Below, piece by piece: positions 33,055-40,694 of a stretch of DNA of 40,942 nt. The stretch covers positions 1 to 40,942 of the forward strand of contig NZ_WQKZ01000011.1 of assembly GCF_009755225.1 (NCBI RefSeq), read 5' to 3'. This DNA comes from Hymenobacter ginkgonis (GTDB lineage Bacteria; Bacteroidota; Bacteroidia; Cytophagales; Hymenobacteraceae). Under the pieces are notes generated by a model that was given only the letters and a program-made list of their open reading frames with translations, was not told where the DNA came from and did not search any database. Positions within the stretch are counted from its first letter, which is position 1, and every line of letters starts with the position of its first letter. The position numbers and the translations under genes are program-made.

Positions 33055-33600
33055 CTATTTCCGCAGGCGAATCCGGTCAACCAAGAAGTAGTCGTAGAGA
33101 CTGGCATCGGCGGCGTAAGCTCCCTGCTGATCGCTGAAGACGCAGAAATCGTGGTCTTTGAAGAAGGACCCCCCCACAAAGCGATGGAGGTTCACCCCGT
33201 AGAGGTACACGTGCCCATAGGCGACCCTGCAGGCGGCTTCCCAGTGTCGTTGCTGGGCCACTTGATTGTAGGTGGCCGCCACCACGTACGCATACATTTT
33301 GCAGTGCGCTTGCTGACCATCTAGGATTTTATTGGGGTCTGACAAGGCGTTATGCTTCATGGCAAACGTGAGGCGGCGCGCGGTCTCGGCGACCGCGAAC
33401 TGTTGCAGGGCAGTCGGCGTAAGCGCCCTTGCTGCCGCCGGGGGAAGCCGGGCCTGGACGGCGGCCAGGTGCGGCGGGTCCAACGAGCGCGGAGAGGGAC
33501 GGTAGCCCACCACCTGATACGCTAGGCCGTGAACCACCACGCCATACGCGCTGAGGACCACCACTACCAGAAGCAAGACGCGCACAACTACTCGTTTCAT
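33055..33600 (-). CDS. Exported transglutaminase-like cysteine protease fold protein
   Basis: A 181-aa protein. A strongly hydrophobic N-terminus (VVVRVLLLVVVVLSAYGVVV, residues 3-22) anchors it to the membrane or directs export. C100 (AHCKMYAYVVAAT), H150 (FFKDHDFCVF) and D165 (YAADASLYD) are in the order of a transglutaminase-like Cys-His-Asp triad, with GHVYLYG between. The middle has an Ala/Arg-rich helical part. It is a single gene, opposite to the SUKH gene. If active it would cleave or cross-link proteins in the periplasm. The fold is inferred from motif order only. Confidence 0.45.
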   Translation of the reverse strand: MKRVVVRVLLLVVVVLSAYGVVVHGLAYQVVGYRPSPRSLDPPHLAAVQARLPPAAARALTPTALQQFAVAETARRLTFAMKHNALSDPNKILDGQQAHCKMYAYVVAATYNQVAQQRHWEAACRVAYGHVYLYGVNLHRFVGGSFFKDHDFCVFSDQQGAYAADASLYDYFLVDRIRLRK

Positions 33601-33621
33601 AGGCGTGGTGGAGGGGACCTG

Positions 33622-33651
33622 AAAAAAGGGGAGTTGTTTGCTGCCCCCTTT
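33622..33651 (-). terminator. Intrinsic terminator-like hairpin
   Basis: On the minus strand AAGGGGG (33,650-33,644) pairs with CCCCTT (33,631-33,626) and is followed by a T-run over 33,627-33,622. It lies about 85 bp after the minus-strand gene ending at 33,734 and just before the promoter region of the gene starting at 33,600. Confidence 0.5.
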
Positions 33652-33733
33652 AGAGTTGAGACGTGGGATGCGGAAAGGTGACTATTTTTTGGCCCGCTAG
33701 GCCGGTTGCCACCGCGGCGAGCTCGTTCCAGCC

Positions 33734-34114
33734 TCAGGCGTAGCAGTCGAAGTTAGCAAAGGGAACTTGGCGGTGGGCCGAGTAGTGTACGGGCTGCGGG
33801 TGATAATGCTGGAGTTGACACCACGAGGAAGCCGACAGCAGGACAGTGTGCCCCAGCACGGTTGCTTGAATAGAAGTCGAGCACCCCTCGGGAGTTTGCT
33901 TGGCCTTCGTTCCCAGCTGCCTAGTCACGGCGTCGTAGGGCAGCAGCTGGTAGCCCCAGGCTTCAAGCACCTGCATTACGCGGGCCCGGGCTATGGCCCC
34001 GCTATCGGCTAGCAGGACAGCGACTCTATCCGCGCCTTCTACTGGTCCACGTGTCGGCGGTGGTGCCTGTCCAGCCAAGGCGGCGAGCGCAAAGCCCAGC
34101 ACAAGTAGTTTCAT
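33734..34114 (-). CDS. Small secreted hypothetical protein
   Basis: A 126-aa protein from the ATG at 34,114 (a reading from 34,123 would need TTG). Signal peptide MKLLVLGFALAALAGQA. The mature part contains DRVAVLLADSGAIARARVMQ, WGYQLLPYDAVTRQLGTKAK, and two or three cysteines (GCSTSIQATV, SWCQLQHY, FDCYA) that may form disulfides. No family is recognised. Possibly a periplasmic inhibitor or immunity protein like its neighbours. Confidence 0.5.
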   Translation of the reverse strand: MKLLVLGFALAALAGQAPPPTRGPVEGADRVAVLLADSGAIARARVMQVLEAWGYQLLPYDAVTRQLGTKAKQTPEGCSTSIQATVLGHTVLLSASSWCQLQHYHPQPVHYSAHRQVPFANFDCYA

Positions 34115-34246
34115 CGTGGTCAAACAAATTGTCTGCTAAAGCTTACTATGTTAGGAGGCAGACAACGAGCATTAGGTAAAGGAGCTCGCTGCGTTGCGGA
34201 GGTATAACCCGTCAAAGGGGGCTTCACTACCTTTCAGAATCGCTTG

Positions 34247-34633
34247 TTAGGGGGCAGGAAAGCGGATGCGAATTCGCCCTTCTACTAGTTGCACTGGGAT
34301 GCCGTGCTCGGCTAGTTGGTGGAGCAGTTCCGGGGTGTGGTCCAGGAGGCGAGGGGGGACCAGCCGCCCGATGTGTTGGGGCACAAGCGGGTCAATTTCC
34401 ACCCATTCCACTTCCCGCGTGGGGACGGGACCGTAGGCCGAGGATTCGACATAGCCGGGTACCGGCACTAAGAACCAGCCCCAGCCGGAAGGCAGCGTGC
34501 CTAGCCTAAACTTGGCCCGCGTAGAGAGGGAGAAGCGGGTAGTTAGTGCGTCAATCACTTCTTCGACTTTCATCCGTTCAAAGAAAGCAACTTTCCTGGT
34601 TTGTCGGCTAGTGCCAGGAGATTCCACGCCCAT
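34247..34633 (-). CDS. Hypothetical cytoplasmic protein
   Basis: A 128-aa protein. There is an ATG at 34,633, but the first 20 residues (MGVESPGTSRQTRKVAFFER) look unstructured and a second ATG at 34,573 (MKVEEVIDALTTRFSLSTRA) is as plausible. The core has LGTLPSGWGWFLVPVPGYVE, EVEWVEIDPLVP and a C-terminal strand VEGRIRIRFPAP. No signal peptide. Divergent from the lipoprotein gene at 34,654 with only 20 bp between the starts, which favours the shorter start. The function is unknown; immunity-like by size and context. Confidence 0.45.
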   Translation of the reverse strand: MGVESPGTSRQTRKVAFFERMKVEEVIDALTTRFSLSTRAKFRLGTLPSGWGWFLVPVPGYVESSAYGPVPTREVEWVEIDPLVPQHIGRLVPPRLLDHTPELLHQLAEHGIPVQLVEGRIRIRFPAP

Positions 34634-34653
34634 TTGGCCCCTACTTTGGTGGG

Positions 34654-35283
34654 ATGAACCCGGTTTTTCGCACGGGCTGGCTGCTTGGTCTAGCCGTTGC
34701 CTGCACCCCCGCCAGTCCGCCCGGCCAAACGCTGCCTCAGGTGGCCTCCCGGGAAGAAATGGCTGTCATTCAAGCCGTCATTCAAACGAATGAACTGCTG
34801 GCGGACCATCAGCTTTTCGGTCAGGCGCTGTCGGCCCGCCCGCTGTTCTCCCAGGTACTCCCACTCGCGGTGCGCTCGAACAACCAGGCCACGCGGGCGG
34901 CCGAATTTGAGGTGCGGTTGGCCGATTTACTGCGCCACACCTACTCCGTCCAAGGGCAGCGCCTGCGCTTCTTCACGTCGGCCGACTCCAGCGCCGTGGT
35001 CCCCCAATGGAATGGGGGACCACGGCGCTTAGATAGCACGCAGTTTGCCCTCTGTGACCTGTTGACGCCGGCTTCCTACCGGCTTGAGCGGCAGCAGCAC
35101 GTGGGGAGCCACTACCGCGGCCCCCTCGCGTATCAGCAGTTTTCACAACCCCTGTTCTCCGCCGATGAAACCAAAGCCTATATCCAACTGGACGCCTTCG
35201 GCAGTGGCCGAACAGCGTACCTGTTAGTGAAAAAAGGCTCGCACTGGGAGCAAGTCGCGTCCCACTTGCTTTGGGTAGAGTAG
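34654..35283 (+). CDS. Putative lipoprotein of unknown function
   Basis: A 209-aa protein. LLGLAVACTPAS at residues 9-20 is a lipobox with Cys17, so it is predicted to be a lipidated envelope protein. The mature part begins with a helical segment (REEMAVIQAVIQTNELLADH) and later has the pattern FGSGRTAYLLVKKGSHWEQV.S.LLW at the C-terminus, typical of small Bacteroidota secreted proteins that sense or fold like a beta-sandwich. A perfect 17-bp hairpin lies inside the coding sequence around residues 113-126 (own entry). No family is recognised. Confidence 0.5.
   Translation: MNPVFRTGWLLGLAVACTPASPPGQTLPQVASREEMAVIQAVIQTNELLADHQLFGQALSARPLFSQVLPLAVRSNNQATRAAEFEVRLADLLRHTYSVQGQRLRFFTSADSSAVVPQWNGGPRRLDSTQFALCDLLTPASYRLERQQHVGSHYRGPLAYQQFSQPLFSADETKAYIQLDAFGSGRTAYLLVKKGSHWEQVASHLLWVE
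34990..35029. repeat. Perfect 17-bp hairpin inside a coding sequence
   Basis: The arm at 34,990-35,006 (AGCGCCGTGGTCCCCCA) is followed by a six-base loop, ATGGAA, and its exact reverse complement at 35,013-35,029. The frame stays open through it (SSAVVPQWNGGPRRLDS). A 17-bp perfect, GC-rich stem in a reading frame is unusual and would form a very stable mRNA hairpin. Confidence 0.9.
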
Positions 35284-35293
35284 CCCCTTGCCT

Positions 35294-35327
35294 GGGCATT
35301 CCCGGATGGCCCAGTCCGGGAATGCCC
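35294..35327 (+). terminator. Hairpin after the lipoprotein gene
   Basis: GGGCATTCCCGG (35,294-35,305) and CCGGGAATGCCC (35,316-35,327) are a perfect 12-bp inverted repeat ten bases after the stop codon. There is no U-run, so it may terminate weakly or stabilise the mRNA end. Confidence 0.55.
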
Positions 35328-35501
35328 CCGATAACCCCGCGTGCTAAACGCCTCCCGGACGAGTGCGCTTAGATAAGCCAGCAGTTAAGCGGCAGAAACC
35401 AACGATACGAGGGCTGTAACTGCCTGGTTACTAAACAGTTTATAATGGTATAAAAGCCAAATATTACGCGGAATACTATTTTATACTACCTTGATTATTA
35501 G

Positions 35502-36746
35502 TTAGTTAGCCGCCCAAATAGCAGGAAATGTACTCTTCAAGAGTGCCATTGTCGCTGCGGCTACATTCTCCCCTGGTTTGGCTTTGGTTTCGAAGTCACG
35601 TAGCACGGGGTAGGTCTCTTTTAGCAGTTTGGTCAGTTGCTCCTCCCCTACTACTACCTCCAGCACTTTCTTAATTTGAGCTTGTGTCAGCTTGAGCTTC
35701 TGTAGCCGCGTTTGCACCTTCTGCTGCAAAGGGGTAAGTTGTGGTACTGATACAATTTCAATTGCTGCTGTATTCAGTGGTAACGCAAGCTGCTCTAGCT
35801 TGCTCTTTCTATTGATGTTAAAGGTAATATCAGTAACTGCCCGACCACGTTGCCGACGCTCTGTATAAGTAATATCAAAACTTAATTCATTTAACTCTGC
35901 TACCGAAGGCTTGAGCACTTTTCGACGAAAATCACTATATTCTTTATAGTGATCACTAGCGGCTGTTAGTTCTTTTAATTGTTCCACACTGATTGTATGC
36001 GGGCTCTTAAATTGCCACGCCCGCATTAACCAGTAAAGTCTTTGACTACTGTTGCTCTTGATAGCTAGCAATTCGTCTACGTCAGCTAAAGCAAAGTTGC
36101 CTGCTAGATTTACCAAGTACGGCGTAACTGCTTTACCGAAGGTTGCTATCAACATCTTAGTAGCACTGTCGTACCTCATAGAGTCACATAGTGAAACTAG
36201 ATGTACATCCTCCTCATTTGGCTCAGGTATCCGCAAAGTGGCACTCATCATTCGAAGCATAGCGGCTTCTAATAATTGATGTTGATGACCACCAAAAGTT
36301 GGAAATAGCTCTTCAAGCGGAATAACAGCAGTTGGAACCTCAGTATCTCCTTTGCGAATGGTTCGCAGCATCAAACAGAAAATACGTGCTTCTAGCAGAG
36401 TGGTAGTTGTGGGAGTTTCGACCAGTGTGTTGTGCTGCACTACTGTTGTCGTACGACGCGCCCGCGCTACTATCTCCTGATAATTATCGGGTATTGGTAG
36501 TTGCTCTGCACTAACCGTTGCAACTGGTGGATTATCTGGTGCAGGCGTCACCATGAATTTTACCGTGGGTAGAGCAGCCTGGTGTTGAGCTTGTTGCACA
36601 GCTTCGTAGGCTTGCTCAGCTGTGTCGTGATAACCAACTGATACTCTCTTACCATTTATAAGTACCCGTGCCTTCCACCGCCCTTTAAGCTTGTCATAAC
36701 AAACTCCTTTGTAAGAAGATAACGGTTTGCTTAACTCATTCTGCAT
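35502..36746 (-). CDS. Plasmid replication initiator, Rep_3 family with AP2 domain
   Basis: A 414-aa DNA-binding protein. Residues 11-53 are an AP2/ERF-like domain (YKGVCYDKLKGRWKARVLI, then VGYHDTAEQAYEAVQQ), familiar from plant factors and homing-type enzymes. Residues about 85-340 are Rep_3 (RepB-like) paired winged helices: TLLEARIFCLMLRTI, TFGKAVTPYLVNL, SNSSQRLYWLMRAWQFKSPH, FRRKVLKPSVAELNE and ITYTERRQRGRAVTDITFNI. Such proteins bind iterons and open the origin. The iterons lie 26 bp upstream of the start. The C-terminus (residues 345-414) is an extra helical region rich in Lys and Leu. AP2 fusion to a plasmid Rep is uncommon and could add a second DNA contact. Confidence 0.9.
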   Translation of the reverse strand: MQNELSKPLSSYKGVCYDKLKGRWKARVLINGKRVSVGYHDTAEQAYEAVQQAQHQAALPTVKFMVTPAPDNPPVATVSAEQLPIPDNYQEIVARARRTTTVVQHNTLVETPTTTTLLEARIFCLMLRTIRKGDTEVPTAVIPLEELFPTFGGHQHQLLEAAMLRMMSATLRIPEPNEEDVHLVSLCDSMRYDSATKMLIATFGKAVTPYLVNLAGNFALADVDELLAIKSNSSQRLYWLMRAWQFKSPHTISVEQLKELTAASDHYKEYSDFRRKVLKPSVAELNELSFDITYTERRQRGRAVTDITFNINRKSKLEQLALPLNTAAIEIVSVPQLTPLQQKVQTRLQKLKLTQAQIKKVLEVVVGEEQLTKLLKETYPVLRDFETKAKPGENVAAATMALLKSTFPAIWAAN

Positions 36747-36771
36747 AATGCAAGGTAACTTATGAAAGCAA

Positions 36772-36895
36772 TCTGGTCTCTCTGTACTTTAGTCCGGTCT
36801 CATGTACTTAGGTCTGGTCTCTCTGTACTTTAGTCCGGTCTCAGTCCCTCCTCGCTGTACTTTAGTCCGGTCTCCCTGTACTTTAGTCCGGTCTC
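36772..36895. repeat. oriV iterons, 20-bp unit
   Basis: The unit CTGTACTTTAGTCCGGTCTC occurs exactly at 36,782-36,801, 36,823-36,842, 36,855-36,874 and 36,876-36,895. A degenerate copy (ATGTACTTAGGTCTGGTCTC) is at 36,802-36,821 and a half unit (TCTGGTCTC) at 36,772-36,780. Most spacings are 20-21 bp (about two helix turns); one is widened to 32 bp. This is a standard iteron array just upstream of the Rep gene and should be the replication origin. Confidence 0.95.
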
Positions 36896-37288
36896 ATACT
36901 TATAAATGTTTGGTAATCAGTGAGTTATGACCTATTTAATAACTGTAATAAGCTTTTAATAATGAGAATAGCTCCTTGTTTTTTCAGCTTTCAAGTCGGT
37001 TAAAAAAAGTCAGACAAGTCGGTCAAATAATGGCTTCGCACACAAAGGGCTCGATTGATGTATGTACATTAAATACTTGCAACTTATTTAGGTATCACAT
37101 CCTCATCCTTTATAATTGACAGAGTATGATAGTTACTATTAGTATGCTAGTAAAGGACTTGATTACATCCAGTCTTACTCCAAGCAACTATTAATTGTGG
37201 TTCATTGAGAAGATTTAGTGTCTATTCGACTCCAATGTGCCGAAGATCCTGCTTTAATACGGAGATTTCACAAGGTTAAAAATTCTGG
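36896..37288. other. AT-rich segment between oriV and par
   Basis: No gene. The sequence is AT-rich, as expected for the unwinding side of an iteron origin. A direct repeat, CAAGTCGGT(T/C)AAA, occurs near 36,991 and 37,015. No clear DnaA box was found. Confidence 0.4.
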
Positions 37289-37338
37289 AACTGCAACTTG
37301 ATTCACAACTAATTTTAGTTGTGAATCAAGTTGCAGTT
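37289..37338. repeat. Perfect 23-bp palindrome at the end of the par operon
   Basis: Arms at 37,289-37,311 and 37,316-37,338 are exact inverted copies with a four-base loop (ATTT). The inner part is TTCACAACTA..TAGTTGTGAA. The right arm overlaps the last codons of the small partition gene. It shares the ACAACT/AGTTGT core with the sites at 37,647 and 38,388, so a centromere (parS) role fits; termination is the alternative. Confidence 0.8.
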
Positions 37339-37619
37339 TTACCTTCTTGTCTAATCTTTTCTTTCACAGCAGCCAGCACGAAATCATGAATAGAGATGCG
37401 GTCTCGCTTGGGTAGTGCGTCCTGGATCGCACGGATCTGAGCCAATTCGCTTTCGTATATTTTAAAAGTAAAAGATTTGAGTTTATCCTCTTCAGGCTCA
37501 TGAGGTACTACTGATGGCTGGAGCGCTTCTGAGGCCACAGATCCACCTTTGTTAATCATCTCTTCCAGCGAGAGACTAGGCACATGGACAGGCGGTAAGC
37601 CAAGCTTCGGTTTCTTCAT
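37326..37619 (-). CDS. Small ParB-like partition partner, possible RHH protein
   Basis: A 97-aa protein encoded 76 bp downstream of parA in the same direction. A disordered N-terminus (PKLGLPPVHVPSLSLEEMIN, then Pro/Glu-rich to residue 48) is followed by FTFKIYESELAQIRAIQDAL, PKRDRISIHDFVLAAVKEKI, a beta strand plus two helices typical of ribbon-helix-helix DNA binders. In type Ib par systems the small centromere-binding protein has this size, RHH fold and a flexible tail that contacts ParA. It is expected to bind the palindromes that flank it. Confidence 0.72.
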   Translation of the reverse strand: MKKPKLGLPPVHVPSLSLEEMINKGGSVASEALQPSVVPHEPEEDKLKSFTFKIYESELAQIRAIQDALPKRDRISIHDFVLAAVKEKIRQEGKTAT

Positions 37620-37646
37620 AGATAGTCAGTGCATTAAAATTAATTT

Positions 37647-37690
37647 CACAACTTGTTTTACAACTGTTTTTAGTTGTAGAACAAGTTGTG
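37647..37690. repeat. 19-bp palindrome between parA and its partner
   Basis: CACAACTTGTTTTACAACT (37,647-37,665) and AGTTGTAGAACAAGTTGTG (37,672-37,690) are inverted copies with one mismatch and a six-base loop. It lies between the stop of parA and the start of the small gene. The motif family ACAACTTG/CAAGTTGT is shared with the palindrome at 37,289-37,338. Confidence 0.75.
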
Positions 37691-37695
37691 TATTT

Positions 37696-38364
37696 CTATG
37701 TAACTGGTTGTGTATCTTTACTAAGTGCTTGTTGAATCAATCGGCAAAGCTCAGTCACCTCCTGGCTTGCTTTCTCGTCCACGGGGCGCAACTCCAATAC
37801 TCCCAAGCCTGCTGCTGCTGCATTAGCAAATGCAATACGAGTACCCACTGACGTATCTAGAAACTGCAGATTAGCTGCCCCGCGTAGTAAGTCAGCAGCT
37901 TCATCTTTAGCAGTACCTCGTGCATCTGCTTTATTAATGAATGTGAGACAGCGCAGACCTTGATTAAACGGCATGACCTCCTCAATCAGATTCTCTACTT
38001 TGCGTAGAGTCCAGATATCGAGCGAACGTGGTGCAAATGGGACCAGATAAGCATGCGAGACGGTTAGAGCTGAGCGCTGGCTAACAGTATCCCTTCCACC
38101 CGTGTCAATGACAATATCGTCGTACTTAGTGGCCAATCGCGTGACGCTGGCATGCAACTCCCGACCCGTCAACTTCACGGCTGTATAGCCTAATTCACCA
38201 TCAAGCGATTGGTGCCGAAAGGCCGTGAAGTCCGTTGCTGACTCTTGGTCGTCAGCATCCACTAGTAATACGTCTCGGCCTTGCTGGAGCAAGAACACTG
38301 TCAGGTTAGTGGCGATGGTAGTTTTGCCACTGCCGCCTTTGATACCGCCTACGGTGTAAATCAT
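37696..38364 (-). CDS. parA: ParA partition ATPase
   Basis: A 222-aa protein, short like type Ib ParA proteins without an HTH. Deviant Walker A KGGSGKTT at residues 9-16, DADDQESATDF (Walker A' region), IVIDTGGRD (Walker B) and FINKADARG further on. ParA ATPases form gradients on the nucleoid and move plasmid copies bound by the centromere protein. The downstream small gene and palindromes complete the locus. The start ATG at 38,364 follows a region with AGTTGT repeats that is probably its operator. Confidence 0.92.
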   Translation of the reverse strand: MIYTVGGIKGGSGKTTIATNLTVFLLQQGRDVLLVDADDQESATDFTAFRHQSLDGELGYTAVKLTGRELHASVTRLATKYDDIVIDTGGRDTVSQRSALTVSHAYLVPFAPRSLDIWTLRKVENLIEEVMPFNQGLRCLTFINKADARGTAKDEAADLLRGAANLQFLDTSVGTRIAFANAAAAGLGVLELRPVDEKASQEVTELCRLIQQALSKDTQPVT

Positions 38365-38430
38365 ATTGCAGATTAAAAACTGAAATCAGTTGCAATATTA
38401 GTTGTAAATTCAGTTGTAATATAACAACTA
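38365..38430 (-). promoter_or_regulatory. Repeated operator upstream of parA
   Basis: AGTTGCAATAT (about 38,388), AGTTGTAAATT (38,400) and AGTTGTAATAT (38,412) are direct near-copies spaced 12 bp, followed by an inverted ACAACT (38,424). ATATTGCA/TGCAATAT is an 8-bp dyad across 38,364-38,398. Repeats spaced roughly one helical turn suit cooperative binding by an RHH protein and autoregulation of the par operon. Confidence 0.65.
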
Positions 38431-38911
38431 TACTTTTTTTTGTTTTTTATCACGGAAACGCGATTATTCTTGTGAAGAATACTTAACAAGAAGTGTGGTT
38501 CACAAAGCGGTAAGATCAAAGCTCTGAGACCCACCTTCTGACTTGAATAATTCACCTGCTTTAGTCAGCTATTTGGAGTAGGGGAGGGCGCTTGGGTGGC
38601 GATCATGCTGCGCACCACTGCGGGCAAACGCCCGATGCTGCGCACTAGCCGCAACGAGTCGACCGACCTGTACTGCCAGGCTTGTTCGGCCAAAGCAGGC
38701 AGAAAAGAGCCTTGACCGCCGTAGACTTTTTACTTATATTTGGTTCAATCGCCGCGACAGCCGGCATAGCGCAATCTGCCCCTGACGCGCAGAGGCTACG
38801 CGCAAATTATCTCGCGAGCGCATGAAAGCTTCCAGCTTTACCCCACTGCCTTTTCAGCTTGTTTACTACCTACTGGCAATCCTTGACAGACCTTCACGAT
38901 AATGCACCGCC
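38431..38911. other. Intergenic region before the cysteine-synthase-like gene
   Basis: 480 bp with no supported gene. The left part (to about 38,560) is AT-rich; the right part is GC-rich, with a direct repeat of ATGCTGCGCAC near 38,605 and 38,635 and scattered fragments that may be decayed coding sequence. I could not assign a family. Confidence 0.3.
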
Positions 38912-39853
38912 ATGCGCCCCGCCTCTGCTTCCACGACTAGTATTACCACTGCCATCGGGAACACGCCGCTTATAAAATTACGGAAACTGGTGCCCGATGA
39001 GTGTGCCGATATCTACGTAAAGCTGGAGTACGTTAATCCCACCGGCTCTTACAAAGACCGCATGGTGTTGGCCATTATCGAGGAAGCCGAAAAAAGGGGG
39101 GCTTTGCGGCCGGGAATGACGGTTATTGAGTGCACGGCGGGCAACACCGGGACTTCGCTGGCTTTTGTATGTGGGGCGAAGGGCTATCGGTTCAAAGCCA
39201 TTTCCTCGGATGCTTTTGCGAAGGAAAAGCTACAAGCCATGCGCGTATTTGGCGCTGAAGTAGAGTTGCTTTCCAACGAAGGGAGAGGGATCACGCCGGA
39301 TCTAATTCCTAGAATGATAAATCACGTACAAAAATTAAGTGCCCAAGAAGGCTTTTATTGGACCAAGCAGTTTGAAAATACCGATGCCTTAACAGGGTTT
39401 CGAGGAATGGGGAAAGAAATACTGAGCCAGGTGAAGCAGCCTATAGATGTGTTTTGCGCCGCGGTTGGCACAGCCGGCATGCTGGCTGGCGTATCCCAGG
39501 AATTAAAGAACGCCAATCCTGCGACGAGAGTAGTCGTGCTGGAACCGGCCGAGGCTGCCCTGCTTTCACAAGGAAAACCAGGCAGCCATAAAGTGGACGG
39601 CATTGGCGTGGGTTTTATCCCGCCTCTTTTAGGTAAAGTATCTTACGACGCGGTACGGGCAATCGAGGAATCGGAAGCACGCCGAATGGCTAAATCATTG
39701 GCTTCGGAGGAAGGCATCTTAGCGGGAACTTCCAGTGGCTTGAATGTAGCAGCGGCTATTGCGCTTGGGAAAGAATTGGGCCCCGGTCGAGTAGTAGTGA
39801 CCGTGGCCTGTGACTCCGGATTGAAATACTTATCCAGCGGCTTATTTGACTAA
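38912..39853 (+). CDS. PLP-dependent cysteine synthase family protein
   Basis: A 313-aa cytoplasmic enzyme of fold type II. IGNTPLIKL at 15-23; TGSYKDRM at 44-51 with the Schiff-base Lys48; ECTAGNTGTSLAF at 83-95, the substrate/phosphate loop; GTAGMLAGVSQ for the PLP phosphate cup; EGILAGTSSGLNVAAA near the end. O-acetylserine sulfhydrylases make cysteine from O-acetylserine and sulfide. The PTGSYKDR and ECTAGNTG variants are further from CysK (PGGSVKDR, EPTSGNTG) and approach threonine-synthase or specialised beta-substitution enzymes, so the substrate is uncertain. No Cys-pathway partner genes are nearby. A plasmid copy may serve a specialised amino acid or a metal/sulfide stress role. Confidence 0.85.
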   Translation: MRPASASTTSITTAIGNTPLIKLRKLVPDECADIYVKLEYVNPTGSYKDRMVLAIIEEAEKRGALRPGMTVIECTAGNTGTSLAFVCGAKGYRFKAISSDAFAKEKLQAMRVFGAEVELLSNEGRGITPDLIPRMINHVQKLSAQEGFYWTKQFENTDALTGFRGMGKEILSQVKQPIDVFCAAVGTAGMLAGVSQELKNANPATRVVVLEPAEAALLSQGKPGSHKVDGIGVGFIPPLLGKVSYDAVRAIEESEARRMAKSLASEEGILAGTSSGLNVAAAIALGKELGPGRVVVTVACDSGLKYLSSGLFD

Positions 39854-40144
39854 GAACGGGTAGGGGAAGTCGGCAGCCCAACAAAAAAAATGTAGACCAC
39901 CGCACCCTATCGTAGGGCAGGGCCTGTTTGTACTGGACCACCCTCTCTAGCTATGCCCCATTAGTCAATGTCAAAGGCGAGTGGTAAGGCATCAGTTAAA
40001 CGTCTAGCTGTAATGCGACTTGTCACTGAATAGCGCGACGTCAAAGCTATTTACCCAGTCTAACAAACAGGCTGCAAAGACGGCTCCTGAAATCAGCGTT
40101 TCTAAGCCGTTTAGGCACGCTGCCGGATAGTTCAGGAAACGAGC

Positions 40145-40305
40145 CTTTTTTGGAAGGGGCGCAGTTTACGAAACTCGTCGCCGACGTTCGTTTCGTAAAC
40201 TTTGATTGGTAGACGGGTTTCTTAAACTCGTACCGTGCTATAGCGACCTGCGAGCACCTCGTGTCAGCCAGCTGCCCGGCGTTCACCGAAAGGAGCGTTT
40301 AATGA
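40145..40305 (+). repeat. Dispersed ~145-bp noncoding repeat, copy 2
   Basis: This is the second copy of the element at 1020-1165. It contains a perfect 11-bp inverted repeat, GTTTACGAAAC (40,164-40,174) with GTTTCGTAAAC (40,190-40,200), then GGTAGACGGGTTTCTTAAAC and a GC-rich tail with GGCGTTCA. It lies at the 3' end of the minus-strand gene 40,299-40,694, just as copy 1 lies at the 3' end of the gene ending at 1173. Confidence 0.65.
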
Positions 40306-40694
40306 GGCTTATCCTCTACAAGCTTATGCGGGAAGTAGATAATGCCCAGTACCTCCTTCAAATTTTCCTCTACAAATAGAATGCAATCGCCCTCCAGGCA
40401 CTCGACTTCGAGAAGACGGGTGTTAGCCAGCGAGCTGGCAGCCATTGCTTTTACACTTTGTATCATTCCCTCGTAATATTCCTCGGTGATGTCTAGCGCG
40501 ATGATGTCTTGAGGGGAGGGGTCCCAATTCAGTCCTAGACGGTTCTTATAGACCTCGTATAAATGGTAACGGGGCATTACAAAATCACAAATAGCCGAAG
40601 GGGCCAACTCTTGAATGAGCGCAAGTAGTTCAGGATTAAGAGAATCCCCCTTGGCCATTAAAACGCGCAGTACATCTTGTGAAATAGGTAGCAT
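40299..40694 (-). CDS. Hypothetical protein, immunity-like
   Basis: A 131-aa acidic protein without signal peptide. It is mostly helical at the N-terminus (VLRVLMAKGDSLNPELLALI, then EVYKNRLGLNWDPSPQD) and beta-rich in the second half (LLEVECLEGDCILFVEENLK, EVLGIIYFPHKL). No motif is recognised. The size, charge and location beside the dispersed repeat resemble the small genes at the left edge. A clear ATG at 40,694. An orphan immunity function is a guess. Confidence 0.5.
   Translation of the reverse strand: MLPISQDVLRVLMAKGDSLNPELLALIQELAPSAICDFVMPRYHLYEVYKNRLGLNWDPSPQDIIALDITEEYYEGMIQSVKAMAASSLANTRLLEVECLEGDCILFVEENLKEVLGIIYFPHKLVEDKPH

Noticed and set aside
36772..36895. Iteron array considered as a CRISPR array
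   Set aside because: Units are directly adjacent (20-21-bp period) without unique spacers, and sit upstream of a Rep gene.
38373..38555. 60-codon minus-strand frame upstream of parA
   Set aside because: It covers the AGTTGT operator repeats and is very AT-rich; no protein features.
38580..38900. Possible tRNA or rRNA gene in the GC-rich spacer
   Set aside because: No cloverleaf-compatible arms or conserved TTC-loop sequence could be found.
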